DNA from: Beduini massiliensis
GTDB lineage: Bacteria; Bacillota_I; Bacilli_A; Erysipelotrichales; Coprobacillaceae
Reading direction: 5' to 3'
Length of the DNA: 64,000 nucleotides
NCBI RefSeq assembly: GCF_000829905.1
Contig: NZ_CDPP01000004.1
Span: forward strand, 520,001-584,000
In this document: piece after piece, positions 37,948-46,483 of the stretch
Position numbering within the stretch: position 1 is the first letter of the stretch
How the letters are laid out: each line of letters opens with the position of its first letter
Translations under genes and position numbers: made by a program
Notes under the pieces: model-generated
The model's database searches: none
The model's input: only the letters and a program-made list of their open reading frames with translations
What the model was told of the DNA's origin: nothing

Positions 37948-39336
37948 TATTTTCTCTGTCTCCTTTGCATTATTATCTATGTATTTCATTAAGCATAACT
38001 GTAAATTTAAAAGGTGTGCCGCTTTCGTCATTTCTCCGATATTGCACAAACGCTGTATCAGCTGTGATAAACCAATATAGATAAAGTGATTTAATCCATC
38101 TTTTTTACCTAGATGAAACCATGAAAATAATGGACTGCGGTATTGAAGCAGAAATTGCTTAACATCTCCTAATCGATTATCAATTTTATTAGCGTCAGTC
38201 GTATAGTTATTAATCAGGTATCCATTGAAACATATCTTATTGATTAGCATTTCGATTTCAGTTAATGTTCTATATGGATTATAATAGCCATTATATGCAC
38301 TTTCTTTAAGTATCATCATTTGAATAACATTATCATAAATAAAGTCTTTCTTTAAATGATTCCTATAATTGACTATTATTTCTTGATTTAAAATGATGTC
38401 TCCTTTTGTTTGCTTATCAATTCGCAAATATAATCCACTCTCTATAAAATCAGGAAAACTTGTATCATCAAACGCTTCAATTGTATCTTTATCAAAATCT
38501 AAATAAATATTGAACAATCCTTTATTACTAAATCCATTGAGCAGATCAAAAAACTTCTTTTGCTTTAAAGCCCGATCTTTATCAAAAAGAAAGGGATAAT
38601 CAACTTTTCTGCTTCTATTCATTAGATATGGTTTTTTGTCATTTAACCCCATATTGTAATTGGAAACACCTAAAATTTTATTATCTGCTTCTATGTTGTA
38701 ATCATTTTTATTATAGAGATTGACAGTAAAATAACGGTTTCCTTCTTTTTCATAAGCAGCCAATGTTTGCTCTATATCTGGATAAATAAAGAATATCTTA
38801 ATATATTTAGTCTTTTCACTCTCTTTTGTTTCTTCATTTAAATGTGTAAATATCCAATTCTTAATTAACGCTATCCTATCTTGATCTGGCTTTCCATATT
38901 CTTGTTCATATTGATCATATATAGCCAAACTGTTTTTTGAAGTATATTTCAGTCGTGGATTTGTCAATACATTGTAGTAGCCTTCGATAATTTCTTTTGT
39001 AACTTCCCCTTTTTTTAATCGATCCCACTTTACAAAGAAACTTAAGTAATTATTTGATAAGATTTTTTTCTTCCTATCCATACTTTTATTAGCACCAAAT
39101 ATCTTGCTCTGACTATCCAACTGTTTAATCAAATCATAATAGTAATCTTCAGATCCTATGGTTATTTTTTGCTTTTTATCATATTTGATCTGCAGTTGAC
39201 GTATTTTCTTTATTTCATGGTCACCAATCTCATATAGATAATAATCTCCTTCTTCTGGTATATAGTTATCTAAGATTGCTTGTTCTCCCACTTTATCCAG
39301 ATAACGTTTAAATCCTTCTAAATAATCATCTATCAT
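37552..39336 (-). CDS. cas8b: Cascade large subunit Cas8b (Csh1-like)
   Basis: PAM-recognising large subunit of type I-B Cascade, 594 residues. I see the N-terminal YLYEIGDHEIKKIRQLQIKY, a middle MILKESAYNGYYNPYRTLTE and the C-terminal YYFAVGQLAYYYVSQIKAKK typical of Csh1 proteins. The CxxC zinc motif of some Cas8b forms is absent. Second gene of the operon, 11 bases after cas6. The C-terminal quarter may also be made separately as Cas11b. Confidence 0.88.
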   Translation of the reverse strand: MIDDYLEGFKRYLDKVGEQAILDNYIPEEGDYYLYEIGDHEIKKIRQLQIKYDKKQKITIGSEDYYYDLIKQLDSQSKIFGANKSMDRKKKILSNNYLSFFVKWDRLKKGEVTKEIIEGYYNVLTNPRLKYTSKNSLAIYDQYEQEYGKPDQDRIALIKNWIFTHLNEETKESEKTKYIKIFFIYPDIEQTLAAYEKEGNRYFTVNLYNKNDYNIEADNKILGVSNYNMGLNDKKPYLMNRSRKVDYPFLFDKDRALKQKKFFDLLNGFSNKGLFNIYLDFDKDTIEAFDDTSFPDFIESGLYLRIDKQTKGDIILNQEIIVNYRNHLKKDFIYDNVIQMMILKESAYNGYYNPYRTLTEIEMLINKICFNGYLINNYTTDANKIDNRLGDVKQFLLQYRSPLFSWFHLGKKDGLNHFIYIGLSQLIQRLCNIGEMTKAAHLLNLQLCLMKYIDNNAKETEKIMDVIDMLKEHLNEANNDWNFSNDEEYYFAVGQLAYYYVSQIKAKKKMSMRFSGLTQAKKDEIVKQEIEKLYNSVSYALPISPNHRANKLFGRIMRYKPHQKKVDRWIILAGTASQNLIYMGNSKEEKEDEE

Positions 39337-39347
39337 CTTTCTGCCTC

Positions 39348-40040
39348 CTAATACCAGACATAATTCAAATAACCGTAACCACGAGATCCCATTTCACCTA
39401 GAGAGACTCCTAATAGAAAATAAGCAAATTCTTGAGCCAAATCACTTGTTCCTACTTCTATTTCTATTTTGTCTCCTAGTAAATGGACACCTTTAACAGG
39501 ACATTTGATAGGAACACTATTCTTAAATAGTAAATGTGTATATAAAGTAAAATCTTCATCAACTTTTTTCTCCATGAATTGATTATATTTTTTTATAATA
39601 TTTACTTTTAATCTTTCTTCGTATTCCTCCAAAGTCATGGAATTTCGCCAATATCCGTTATCAGTTTTGATAATAACCGGTGTTAATGTATGCAATTTAT
39701 AGATTTTCTTCTTAGGTACTATTCTAATATCAACATTTAATCCCACAAATTCTTTAGTACGTTGTCCCCCTAAGTGTTCATTAAAATAATTAGCTAGATT
39801 GGGATCAACAGTTCTAACTATAAAAGTATAATTTCGATCTGCTTCGTAAACTTTATTACTCGATAACGGATATAAATTATTAAATGTATATAACTTAAAT
39901 TCATTCTTACTATGAAATGCTGACCATACCTCACTCTTAGTAAGGGTACTATCAATATAATAGGCAATTTTTCCCAATGCATCTTCCGCAAATAACTTTT
40001 CCAGCAGATATACTTTGACCTTGATTTCATATACTTTCAT
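39348..40040 (-). CDS. cas6: crRNA-processing endoribonuclease Cas6
   Basis: Cuts the repeat RNA to leave the 8-base 5' handle, 230 residues. Ferredoxin-like with the C-terminal glycine-rich loop GVSLGEMGSRGYGYLNYVWY. The N-terminus is MKVYEIKVKVYLLEKLFAED; the ATG at 40040 follows AAGGAGG by 6-7 bases. A catalytic His may be the one in YTHLLFK or near the N-terminus; not assigned. First gene of the cas operon. Confidence 0.9.
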   Translation of the reverse strand: MKVYEIKVKVYLLEKLFAEDALGKIAYYIDSTLTKSEVWSAFHSKNEFKLYTFNNLYPLSSNKVYEADRNYTFIVRTVDPNLANYFNEHLGGQRTKEFVGLNVDIRIVPKKKIYKLHTLTPVIIKTDNGYWRNSMTLEEYEERLKVNIIKKYNQFMEKKVDEDFTLYTHLLFKNSVPIKCPVKGVHLLGDKIEIEVGTSDLAQEFAYFLLGVSLGEMGSRGYGYLNYVWY

Positions 40041-40092
40041 GTAATTCCTCCTTTCGTTTCTAATTTGATACAATTAATCAGTGTATAACTAA

Positions 40093-40121
40093 AATATATC
40101 ACTTCCTTTCTTTTTCTACAA
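40093..40121 (-). promoter_or_regulatory. Promoter of the cas operon
   Basis: TTGTAG (40116-40121), 17-base spacer and TATATT (40093-40098), about 50 bases upstream of cas6 and 32 bp from the start of the divergent array-3 leader. Confidence 0.6.
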
Positions 40122-40152
40122 GCGCTTTCATTAAAACCGTTTATTCTCCATA

Positions 40153-40327
40153 ATTTTACCAGGCTCATTTTCCTAGAAAGTGAAATTATGCCTATAAATA
40201 CAAGATATTCCAACAGTTTTAATTTCAACTATAAAAATACAAGTGTCGCTGGTAAAATAAGGGGAAATCCTTGAATTTATAGGGGAATTATGGAATAATA
40301 GAGTTACAGAAAGCGGTATTTACGAGG
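40153..40327 (+). promoter_or_regulatory. CRISPR leader of array 3 (175 bp)
   Basis: Same length and element positions as the other two leaders, in opposite orientation. ATTTTACCAG (40153-40162), CCTATAAAT (40191-40199), CTGGTAAAAT (40249-40258) and ATTTATAGG (40275-40283) interleave. Promoter TTGAAT (40271-40276), 17 bases, AATAAT (40294-40299), so transcription starts about 20 bp before the first repeat. Confidence 0.85.
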
Positions 40328-40751
40328 GTTTAACAATAACATAAGATGTATTTAAATAGGTTAGGTATTTTATCCGATGATGTATTTTTATCCTGTTTAA
40401 CAATAACATAAGATGTATTTAAATATGATTGTAAAATTGCCAATAGGAGAAAAAGTGAGGTTTAACAATAACATAAGATGTATTTAAATTGAATAAAAAC
40501 TAAAGCATCAGAAATTGCTCCTAAGTTTAACAATAACATAAGATGTATTTAAATTCGGGTTTTTCGTTTTGAGAATTCTGATAGTTTGCTGTTTAACAAT
40601 AACATAAGATGTATTTAAATATGATTGGGATTGCACCTAAAAAGTGGGGCACAGGTTTAACAATAAAATAAGATGTATTTAAATATGCTTGCGTCTGCTT
40701 CTTTTGACTTTAGCTCATAACGTTTAACAACAACATAAGATGTATTAATAG
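40328..40751 (+). CRISPR. CRISPR array 3: 7 repeats, 6 spacers
   Basis: Repeats start at 40328, 40395, 40460, 40525, 40591, 40655 and 40722; spacers 34-37 bp. The sense repeat begins GTTTAACAATAACATAAG and ends ATTTAAAT, differing from arrays 1 and 2 at positions 7 and 10. The repeat at 40655 has one extra change and the one at 40722 is degenerate at its end, marking the old end. Transcribed to the right, divergent from the cas genes. Confidence 0.98.
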
Positions 40752-40949
40752 GTTCACATAAATTAATTATATCATTATAGTGAATCTATTATTTTCCCAT
40801 TTCTTCAATTATCATTACAAGGTATGTATTATGTGAAATCAATATAATAATTTAAATTTTATAAAAGAGTTTATTTGTTATGTAACCGAATACATAGAAT
40901 ATTCAAATTATCTGTGATAAAATAGTATAAGCAAGGAGGAATTAAATTT

Positions 40950-41786
40950 ATGGCTTTAATAAAAGTTGACTTTATTTCAGAATCATTAATGCGTACAGTA
41001 ACAATCAATGCGATTGTTCCAGTCGATAAGTTAAGTATGCCGGGGATGCCGGTCAGAGAGAAAAAACCATTTAAAACATTATACTTACTACATGGTATCT
41101 TTGGAAATTATACGGACTGGGTAACCGGTACACGTATTCAGGCATGGGCACAAGAACGTAATTTAGTTGTCATCATGCCATCAGGTGAAAATAAATTCTA
41201 TGTAGATAATCCATTATCAGGAGATATGTTCAGTCAGTTTATCGGGAAGGAATTAGTTCAAGTTACACGTGATTTGTTCCCTTTATCAGATAAACGTGAA
41301 GATACATTTATTGCCGGATTGTCAATGGGTGGATATGGTGCCTTGATAAACGGACTACGTTTCCATGAGACATTCAGCCACATTGGGGCATTATCATCAG
41401 GATTGATCCTTAATCGTGTGCTTAATTCAACCAATGACGAAATTATGCCAACCAACCGTCGTTGTTATTATGAATCTATATTCGGTGATCTTGATCAACT
41501 AATCGGAAGTGAAAAGGACTATAAAGCATTAATCACTAAATTAAAGAAAGAAAAAGCAGATGTTCCCAAAATTTATATGGCATGTGGAACAGAAGACTTT
41601 TTAATTAATGAAAATCGAGACTATCATGAATTCTTAGTTGATAATCAAATAGATGTCACTTATGTAGAAGGTCCGGGAGCCCATACATGGGAATTCTGGG
41701 ATACGTACATCTATAAAGTATTGGAATGGCTGCCGCTTGAAAACTCATCTGAAGGAGTACACAGCGGAAACGTTGGAAAAAAATAG
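40950..41786 (+). CDS. Esterase of the S-formylglutathione hydrolase / tributyrin esterase family
   Basis: Alpha/beta hydrolase of 278 residues, probably cytoplasmic (no signal peptide). Nucleophile elbow GLSMGGYGAL (Ser), acid near CGTEDFLINENRDY (Asp) and catalytic His in GPGAHTWEFWDTYIY. The lid region and YLLHGIFGNYTDWV oxyanion loop match EstA/FrmB-like enzymes that cleave short acyl esters, including acetylated sugars. AAGGAGG precedes the ATG. Ten bases separate it from the next gene, with which it is probably cotranscribed. The 40752-40949 gap contains no other feature. Confidence 0.88.
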   Translation: MALIKVDFISESLMRTVTINAIVPVDKLSMPGMPVREKKPFKTLYLLHGIFGNYTDWVTGTRIQAWAQERNLVVIMPSGENKFYVDNPLSGDMFSQFIGKELVQVTRDLFPLSDKREDTFIAGLSMGGYGALINGLRFHETFSHIGALSSGLILNRVLNSTNDEIMPTNRRCYYESIFGDLDQLIGSEKDYKALITKLKKEKADVPKIYMACGTEDFLINENRDYHEFLVDNQIDVTYVEGPGAHTWEFWDTYIYKVLEWLPLENSSEGVHSGNVGKK

Positions 41787-41796
41787 TTTATAAAAA

Positions 41797-43557
41797 ATGA
41801 AACATTATAAAATCAGAAAAGGGCGTCTCGGTATCGTAGTCGCCCTTGCGTTTATATTCGTTGCCTCAGGAATCATGATTTACATTCAAACCGCAAAAAA
41901 ACCTATTGTCACTTATTATATTGCTTCAGATCAACCTTCAGTAACGGTGAACGTAAATAATGAAGAAATACATCTCATTAGAGGATCAAAAGCCAAGGGA
42001 ATAAAAGTATCAGAAAAAGATTCGGAAAAAATGATCGTTAAAACTGAGCAAGATGACAGAGAATTTGATATTGATAAACGGTATTTAGCAGAATCCTTTG
42101 AAGAATGTGTCACGAATCAAGTCGTATACCCGCGTTTAATGGTAAATCTTAGAAGTGATAAAGGTGCTTCCTTAGAAAAAGCTGTGGGAAACAAAGGAGA
42201 AGCTCTACCTGTCAAAAAGATTAATTATGACCGCGACTTCAATCAAAATACCGGAGAAGTTAACGGCTATATCATTGAAAAAGAAGGTCAAGAGTATTAT
42301 ATCGACGCCTTATATGTGGAATCTTCTCTTGAAGAAGCAACAAAAGCCTATCCACAACAAGTCATTCATTCTACTTATTGGGATTATTACTTTGGCGATG
42401 GGTATTCACAAACAGCGTATATCGATAGTTTAGATTATAAGCCTTTTCCTAAAAAGCAATATAGCGATAATCCATTAAGAACAGATATTAATGCAGTCCA
42501 TATCTCTATGAATATTTTTAAACAGGAATTTGATTATTTATTGGCATTATGCAAGGAAACAGGCATTAATGCTTTAGTTGTTGAAGTGAAAAGTGATATT
42601 GGGGAGATTGCTTTTGAAAGTGAGCAGTGTCAGCCTTATTTAACCGAACCTAAACGAGCGATTGAAAATGCAGTGGTATCAAAAAGTGAGTTGCAATCAT
42701 TAATCGAACGTTGTCATCAAGAGGGCGTTTACTTGATAGCTCGTATCGTCACTTTTAAAGATCAAATCTTTGCACAGCAAAACAGTGAAGAAAGCATCCT
42801 TTCTAAAGAGGGGACATTACTTATACATAATGGAGAAAACTGGCCATCTGCTTATTCTCGGAAATCTTGGATGTACAATGTGGCGATTGCAAAAGAAGTA
42901 GCACAAATGGGATTTAATGAAATTCAATTTGATTATGTCCGTTTCCCTGATGGATTGATTGACGGAGAAATGAGCGGTGAAATTAATTTACATAACACTT
43001 ATGATGAATATAAAACTCAGGCACTTCAGCGTTTTTTAATGTACGCCTATGAGGAATTATCTCCTTTAGAAGCCTACGTAGCCGCAGATGTCTTTGCTTG
43101 GCCGGCCGTAGCCCAAGATGATCAGAATATCGGTCAGTTCATCCCCGCTTTAGCTAATATCGCCGATGTCATTTCCCCTATGCCTTATCCGGATCACTTT
43201 GGTCCCGGCAATATGGGATCTGATCAACCTTGGCAAAATCCGGAGATGACGTTGCAAAATTACAGTGAAATCATGGGAGAAGCGTTAAACAGTATTTCCT
43301 CCCCTGCCATCTATCGTACTTGGATTCAAGGATATGCCTGCATGGGACATGTATGCAAAGGAACACCGGGGAATCCGCCAAGAGATTATGGCAGTCCTGA
43401 AATGGTTGATCAAATAACCGGTATTAACAATGCCGGCTTTGAAGGATATATGGTATGGTCCGGATATGGGGGCAGAAATATGTTTGAAGACAGAAAAGCA
43501 GGATTTATCTCCAGTACATTACCGGAAAATAAAAAATGGAAGCATCGCTTCCAATGA
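41797..43557 (+). CDS. Putative glycoside hydrolase (DUF4015 type), membrane-anchored
   Basis: 586 residues, extracellular. Residues 8-30 form a signal anchor. Residues 40-190 are beta-rich (SH3-like or similar). The catalytic-type TIM barrel spans about 225-580: VHISMNIFKQEFDYLLALCK, LVVEVKSDIGEIAFESE, VYLIARIVTFKDQIFAQQNS, MGFNEIQFDYVRFPDG and YVAADVFAWPAVAQDDQNIG match the DUF4015 family. Asp in FDYVRFPD is the likely catalytic residue. No good ribosome binding site precedes the ATG, so translation may be coupled to the esterase. An esterase-hydrolase pair suggests acylated glycans as substrate (inference). Confidence 0.82.
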   Translation: MKHYKIRKGRLGIVVALAFIFVASGIMIYIQTAKKPIVTYYIASDQPSVTVNVNNEEIHLIRGSKAKGIKVSEKDSEKMIVKTEQDDREFDIDKRYLAESFEECVTNQVVYPRLMVNLRSDKGASLEKAVGNKGEALPVKKINYDRDFNQNTGEVNGYIIEKEGQEYYIDALYVESSLEEATKAYPQQVIHSTYWDYYFGDGYSQTAYIDSLDYKPFPKKQYSDNPLRTDINAVHISMNIFKQEFDYLLALCKETGINALVVEVKSDIGEIAFESEQCQPYLTEPKRAIENAVVSKSELQSLIERCHQEGVYLIARIVTFKDQIFAQQNSEESILSKEGTLLIHNGENWPSAYSRKSWMYNVAIAKEVAQMGFNEIQFDYVRFPDGLIDGEMSGEINLHNTYDEYKTQALQRFLMYAYEELSPLEAYVAADVFAWPAVAQDDQNIGQFIPALANIADVISPMPYPDHFGPGNMGSDQPWQNPEMTLQNYSEIMGEALNSISSPAIYRTWIQGYACMGHVCKGTPGNPPRDYGSPEMVDQITGINNAGFEGYMVWSGYGGRNMFEDRKAGFISSTLPENKKWKHRFQ

Positions 43558-43581
43558 CACCTAGAAATAGGTGTCTTTTTT
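43556..43581 (+). terminator. Terminator of the esterase / glycoside hydrolase unit
   Basis: GACACCT / AGGTGTC hairpin with 6-base loop and TTTTTT; the stop codon overlaps the first stem bases. Confidence 0.9.
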
Positions 43582-44344
43582 AGTATTTTGTTTTAAACAT
43601 TAAATAGACAGGAATACCGGCAACGATCGAACCGCCTATGATATTTCCTATAGTTGCAATCAGCATGTGAATGCCCATCAAAGCAAAGGGAGAATTACCG
43701 ATTCCAAACTGGGTTACACACATCGCAAAGAACCCGCTGTTTGCAATGCAGTGTTCAAATCCCGGCAAAACAAACGCCGCTACAAAAAACATGATCATGA
43801 CTAAACGAACCATGTCATCTTTCACCTTGATTCCGGCATAACCGGCAATACATACAAGAAAGTTACATAAGATGCCTTTAATCAATAACTGCATAGGTTC
43901 AAATGTCAGTTTAGCGTCCATTAATGATTGTAAATAGGTTGGAAAAATCGTATTAAAAGAACCACTTAATATAAAAAGTGATCCAACTGCAAATAAACCT
44001 AAAATATTTCCGACAAAACAGATCCACCATGCTGGAATAATATCTAAAAAATGCATCTTTTTATCATAAACCGGGATAATCGTCGTTAAACAATTTCCGG
44101 TAAACAACTCCGCCCCTAAGAAACAGATGGCAACCAGGCCGATTCCAAACGTGACCGCAACTGCAATTTTTGAAAATTCAGGATAGTTCGTTGAAAGCAA
44201 TGCCCCTGCTGAATAAGATAAGATCACCGCTCCTCCTAAATATAACCCTGCCATGATTGAGCGCATGAAATAGCGCATCGGATCATCTTTCGCCATGAGT
44301 ATTTTATTGATGCCTACACTATTTAATAATTCAATGTCGTTCAT
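43580..44344 (-). CDS. Formate/nitrite transporter family channel (FocA-like)
   Basis: Pentameric anion channel of 254 residues with six hydrophobic helices. Family signatures: YLGGAVILSYSAGALLS, GAELFTGNCLTTIIPVYDKK (TGN motif), GNIIGGSIVAGIPVYL near the end, and FVLPGFEHCIANSGFFAMC with the central pore His in GFEHCIAN. GGGAGG precedes the ATG at 44344. Formate is a plausible cargo given the pyruvate formate-lyase genes 15 kb away; nitrite or others cannot be excluded. Confidence 0.92.
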   Translation of the reverse strand: MNDIELLNSVGINKILMAKDDPMRYFMRSIMAGLYLGGAVILSYSAGALLSTNYPEFSKIAVAVTFGIGLVAICFLGAELFTGNCLTTIIPVYDKKMHFLDIIPAWWICFVGNILGLFAVGSLFILSGSFNTIFPTYLQSLMDAKLTFEPMQLLIKGILCNFLVCIAGYAGIKVKDDMVRLVMIMFFVAAFVLPGFEHCIANSGFFAMCVTQFGIGNSPFALMGIHMLIATIGNIIGGSIVAGIPVYLMFKTKY

Positions 44345-44380
44345 TTTATTCCTCCCACGCAAAACTTACAAAATTATAAA

Positions 44381-44824
44381 CTATTTTGTCTCTTTTTGCA
44401 ATTGCCAATAATAGATTCGCTTATGAGTTTCGCTGACCGTAAATTCTTTTCTTAAATCATTGGGAATCGCTTTTGTTTCAACGAATTCAGCTCCTAATTT
44501 TTCTATCGTTTTTTTAGAAGCGATATTATCGGGAGAACAGGTAATTAAAACATGATCATAGCCCAAAGAAAGAATGAATTGTTTTAGGGCAAGACAGGCT
44601 TGATAAGCATAATAATGACCTCGGTAAGGCTCATCAATACTGTATCCGATGTGCCCCGCAAATTCATGTTCATTATCACTGCCACAACGAAATACGATAC
44701 GTCCGATCGATTCTTCAGCAGCTCCTACATAAATATCAAAAATATAGTAAGGCGGCCACCCTTCGATATCTTCGACAAATTCATTTAATGTTAATACAAC
44801 GTCTTGATAATTTAATTTTTCCAT
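44381..44824 (-). CDS. GNAT family N-acetyltransferase (RimJ/RimL-like)
   Basis: 147 residues with a GNAT core: AAEESIGRIVFRCGSDNEHE, HIGYSIDEPYRGHYYAYQAC (acetyl-CoA loop region RGHYYA is atypical) and DNIASKKTIEKLGAEFVE. The ATG at 44824 has TGGAG about 8 bases upstream. It follows aroK in the same direction by 28 bases and may be read through from the aro operon. Acceptor unknown. Confidence 0.78.
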   Translation of the reverse strand: MEKLNYQDVVLTLNEFVEDIEGWPPYYIFDIYVGAAEESIGRIVFRCGSDNEHEFAGHIGYSIDEPYRGHYYAYQACLALKQFILSLGYDHVLITCSPDNIASKKTIEKLGAEFVETKAIPNDLRKEFTVSETHKRIYYWQLQKETK

Positions 44825-44852
44825 ATGCTTTCTCCATAAAAAAGGAGACAAT

Positions 44853-45347
44853 TTACATTGACTCCACATAGTCTGTGATCTGTTTTAAAGTATACTCGAT
44901 ATCATGATTATTATCAATAATGACATCAGCACTTTGATGATACAATGCATTTCTTTCTTGATAGAGCGTGTATAAACGTTCTTTTCCTTCTTTTAATAAT
45001 GGGCGGGTGCTGGTTTCAATATCCAAAATAATATTTTCAACGTCACGATCCAATAAGAAAATAATTCCGTTCTTTTTTAGTGCTGTGATATTTTCTTGAT
45101 TTTTAATTACCCCACCACCGGTCGATAGGATGTGTCCGGATAACTGAGCGACTTCTTGACAACAGAGTGTCTCTCTTTCTCTAAAATAAGCTTCACTGAT
45201 TGAAAACATATCATCAATCGATTGTTTAAACTTCTCCACCAAATAATCATCAATATCAATCAATGGATAATTCAGCTTTTTAGACAACTGCTGTGAGATC
45301 GTGGTCTTCCCACTCCCCGGCATGCCAATCAATACTATATTTTTCAT
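44853..45347 (-). CDS. aroK: Shikimate kinase
   Basis: Phosphorylates shikimate at O3 with ATP, fifth step of the chorismate pathway. 164 residues: P-loop GMPGSGKTTISQQLSKKL, shikimate-binding IDIDDYLVEKF, FRERE arginine, and LSTGGGVIKNQ. Eight bases separate it from pheA. Confidence 0.95.
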   Translation of the reverse strand: MKNIVLIGMPGSGKTTISQQLSKKLNYPLIDIDDYLVEKFKQSIDDMFSISEAYFRERETLCCQEVAQLSGHILSTGGGVIKNQENITALKKNGIIFLLDRDVENIILDIETSTRPLLKEGKERLYTLYQERNALYHQSADVIIDNNHDIEYTLKQITDYVESM

Positions 45348-45355
45348 ATTTCCCC

Positions 45356-46483
45356 CTAGGATTGCTGATATGTGCCTAACACTCTTAATAATTCCGTATT
45401 ATACTGCATTTTCGTCAAAGCTTTAATGACGTTAGGATCTTTAATATTTCCCTCAAAATCAATATAGAAATAATATTGCCAAGGTTTTGAATGAATTGGT
45501 CTTGATTCAATTCTGACCATATTCAAATGATGATTGCGAATTATATTTAAAATAGTCGCTAATGCTCCTACCTCATGTTTTAATGAACACATGATGCTGA
45601 TACGATTATAGGCTTCATTGGATTCCAGCTGCTTACCAATAATAATAAAACGTGTATGATTGGTTTTATCTGTATGGATATTTTCTTTTAAAATATTTAG
45701 TCCGTAAAGATCAGCCGCTTTTTTAGAGGCGATTGCAGCTTTGGTTTTATCATTTGTCTCCATGACCATTTTCGCCGCCATTGCCGTATTGGGATATGGA
45801 AAACGGCGAATATTCGGACAAGTATCTAAAAATTGAATGGATTGTGCTAATCCTTGTGGATGCGAATATACTTCTTGAATATCGGATAATTCCGCTCCCG
45901 GCAATGCGAGTAAATGCTGTGCAATCGAGATGCTTTGTTCTCCGACAATATAGAAACCATAATTGCGAATAAGATCATAGACATCATTGATGGCTCCTGT
46001 CGATGAATTTTCAATAGGAACAACACCATATTGAATCTCATGCTGATCCAAGGCTTTGAATACATCTTCAAACTGGTCATAATGCATGACATCTACTTTA
46101 GATGAGAAATACATCTCTAAAGCTTCCTGTCCGAAAGCTCCTTCTACGCCTTGATATCCCACTTTCAGCATTTCATTTTTAGATAACGGTGTATGTGCTT
46201 CAATCTCAAATTTCTCAGGTATGAATTCCGCCTGATAATCTTTAGACAGATCCATGATCGATTGAATAAGCTGAGCCCCATACTCTTTGAGATTTTCCTG
46301 TTGAATCTTCTGCTTGCTTTTTTCAATCACTAACTTTTCTCTTTCGGGCTGAAAGATTTCCATATCATGTGCAAGTTTATATAAAATTACGTCTTTGGAT
46401 ACTTGCATACGAGCTTCAAATAAACTCAATAGTTTGGTATCGATTTCATCAATTTCCTGACGACATTCTTCTAATGTTTTCAT
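45356..46483 (-). CDS. pheA: Bifunctional chorismate mutase / prephenate dehydratase (P-protein)
   Basis: Makes phenylpyruvate from chorismate, 375 residues. AroQ-type chorismate mutase at 1-90 (RQEIDEIDTKLLSLFEARMQ, VSKDVILYKL). Prephenate dehydratase at about 107-285 with VGYQGVEGAFGQEALEMYF, VVPIENSSTGAINDVYDL and the catalytic TRF in NHTRFIIIG. The ACT regulatory domain at 295-370 has the Phe-binding pair GALATILNII and IESRPIHSKPWQYYFYIDFE. Overlaps aroC by four bases. Feedback inhibition by Phe would match Phe control of the operon leader. Confidence 0.95.
   Translation of the reverse strand: MKTLEECRQEIDEIDTKLLSLFEARMQVSKDVILYKLAHDMEIFQPEREKLVIEKSKQKIQQENLKEYGAQLIQSIMDLSKDYQAEFIPEKFEIEAHTPLSKNEMLKVGYQGVEGAFGQEALEMYFSSKVDVMHYDQFEDVFKALDQHEIQYGVVPIENSSTGAINDVYDLIRNYGFYIVGEQSISIAQHLLALPGAELSDIQEVYSHPQGLAQSIQFLDTCPNIRRFPYPNTAMAAKMVMETNDKTKAAIASKKAADLYGLNILKENIHTDKTNHTRFIIIGKQLESNEAYNRISIMCSLKHEVGALATILNIIRNHHLNMVRIESRPIHSKPWQYYFYIDFEGNIKDPNVIKALTKMQYNTELLRVLGTYQQS

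Noticed and set aside
40037-40228. 63-aa frame in the array-3 leader
   Set aside because: It overlaps conserved leader elements and the cas promoter and has no binding site.
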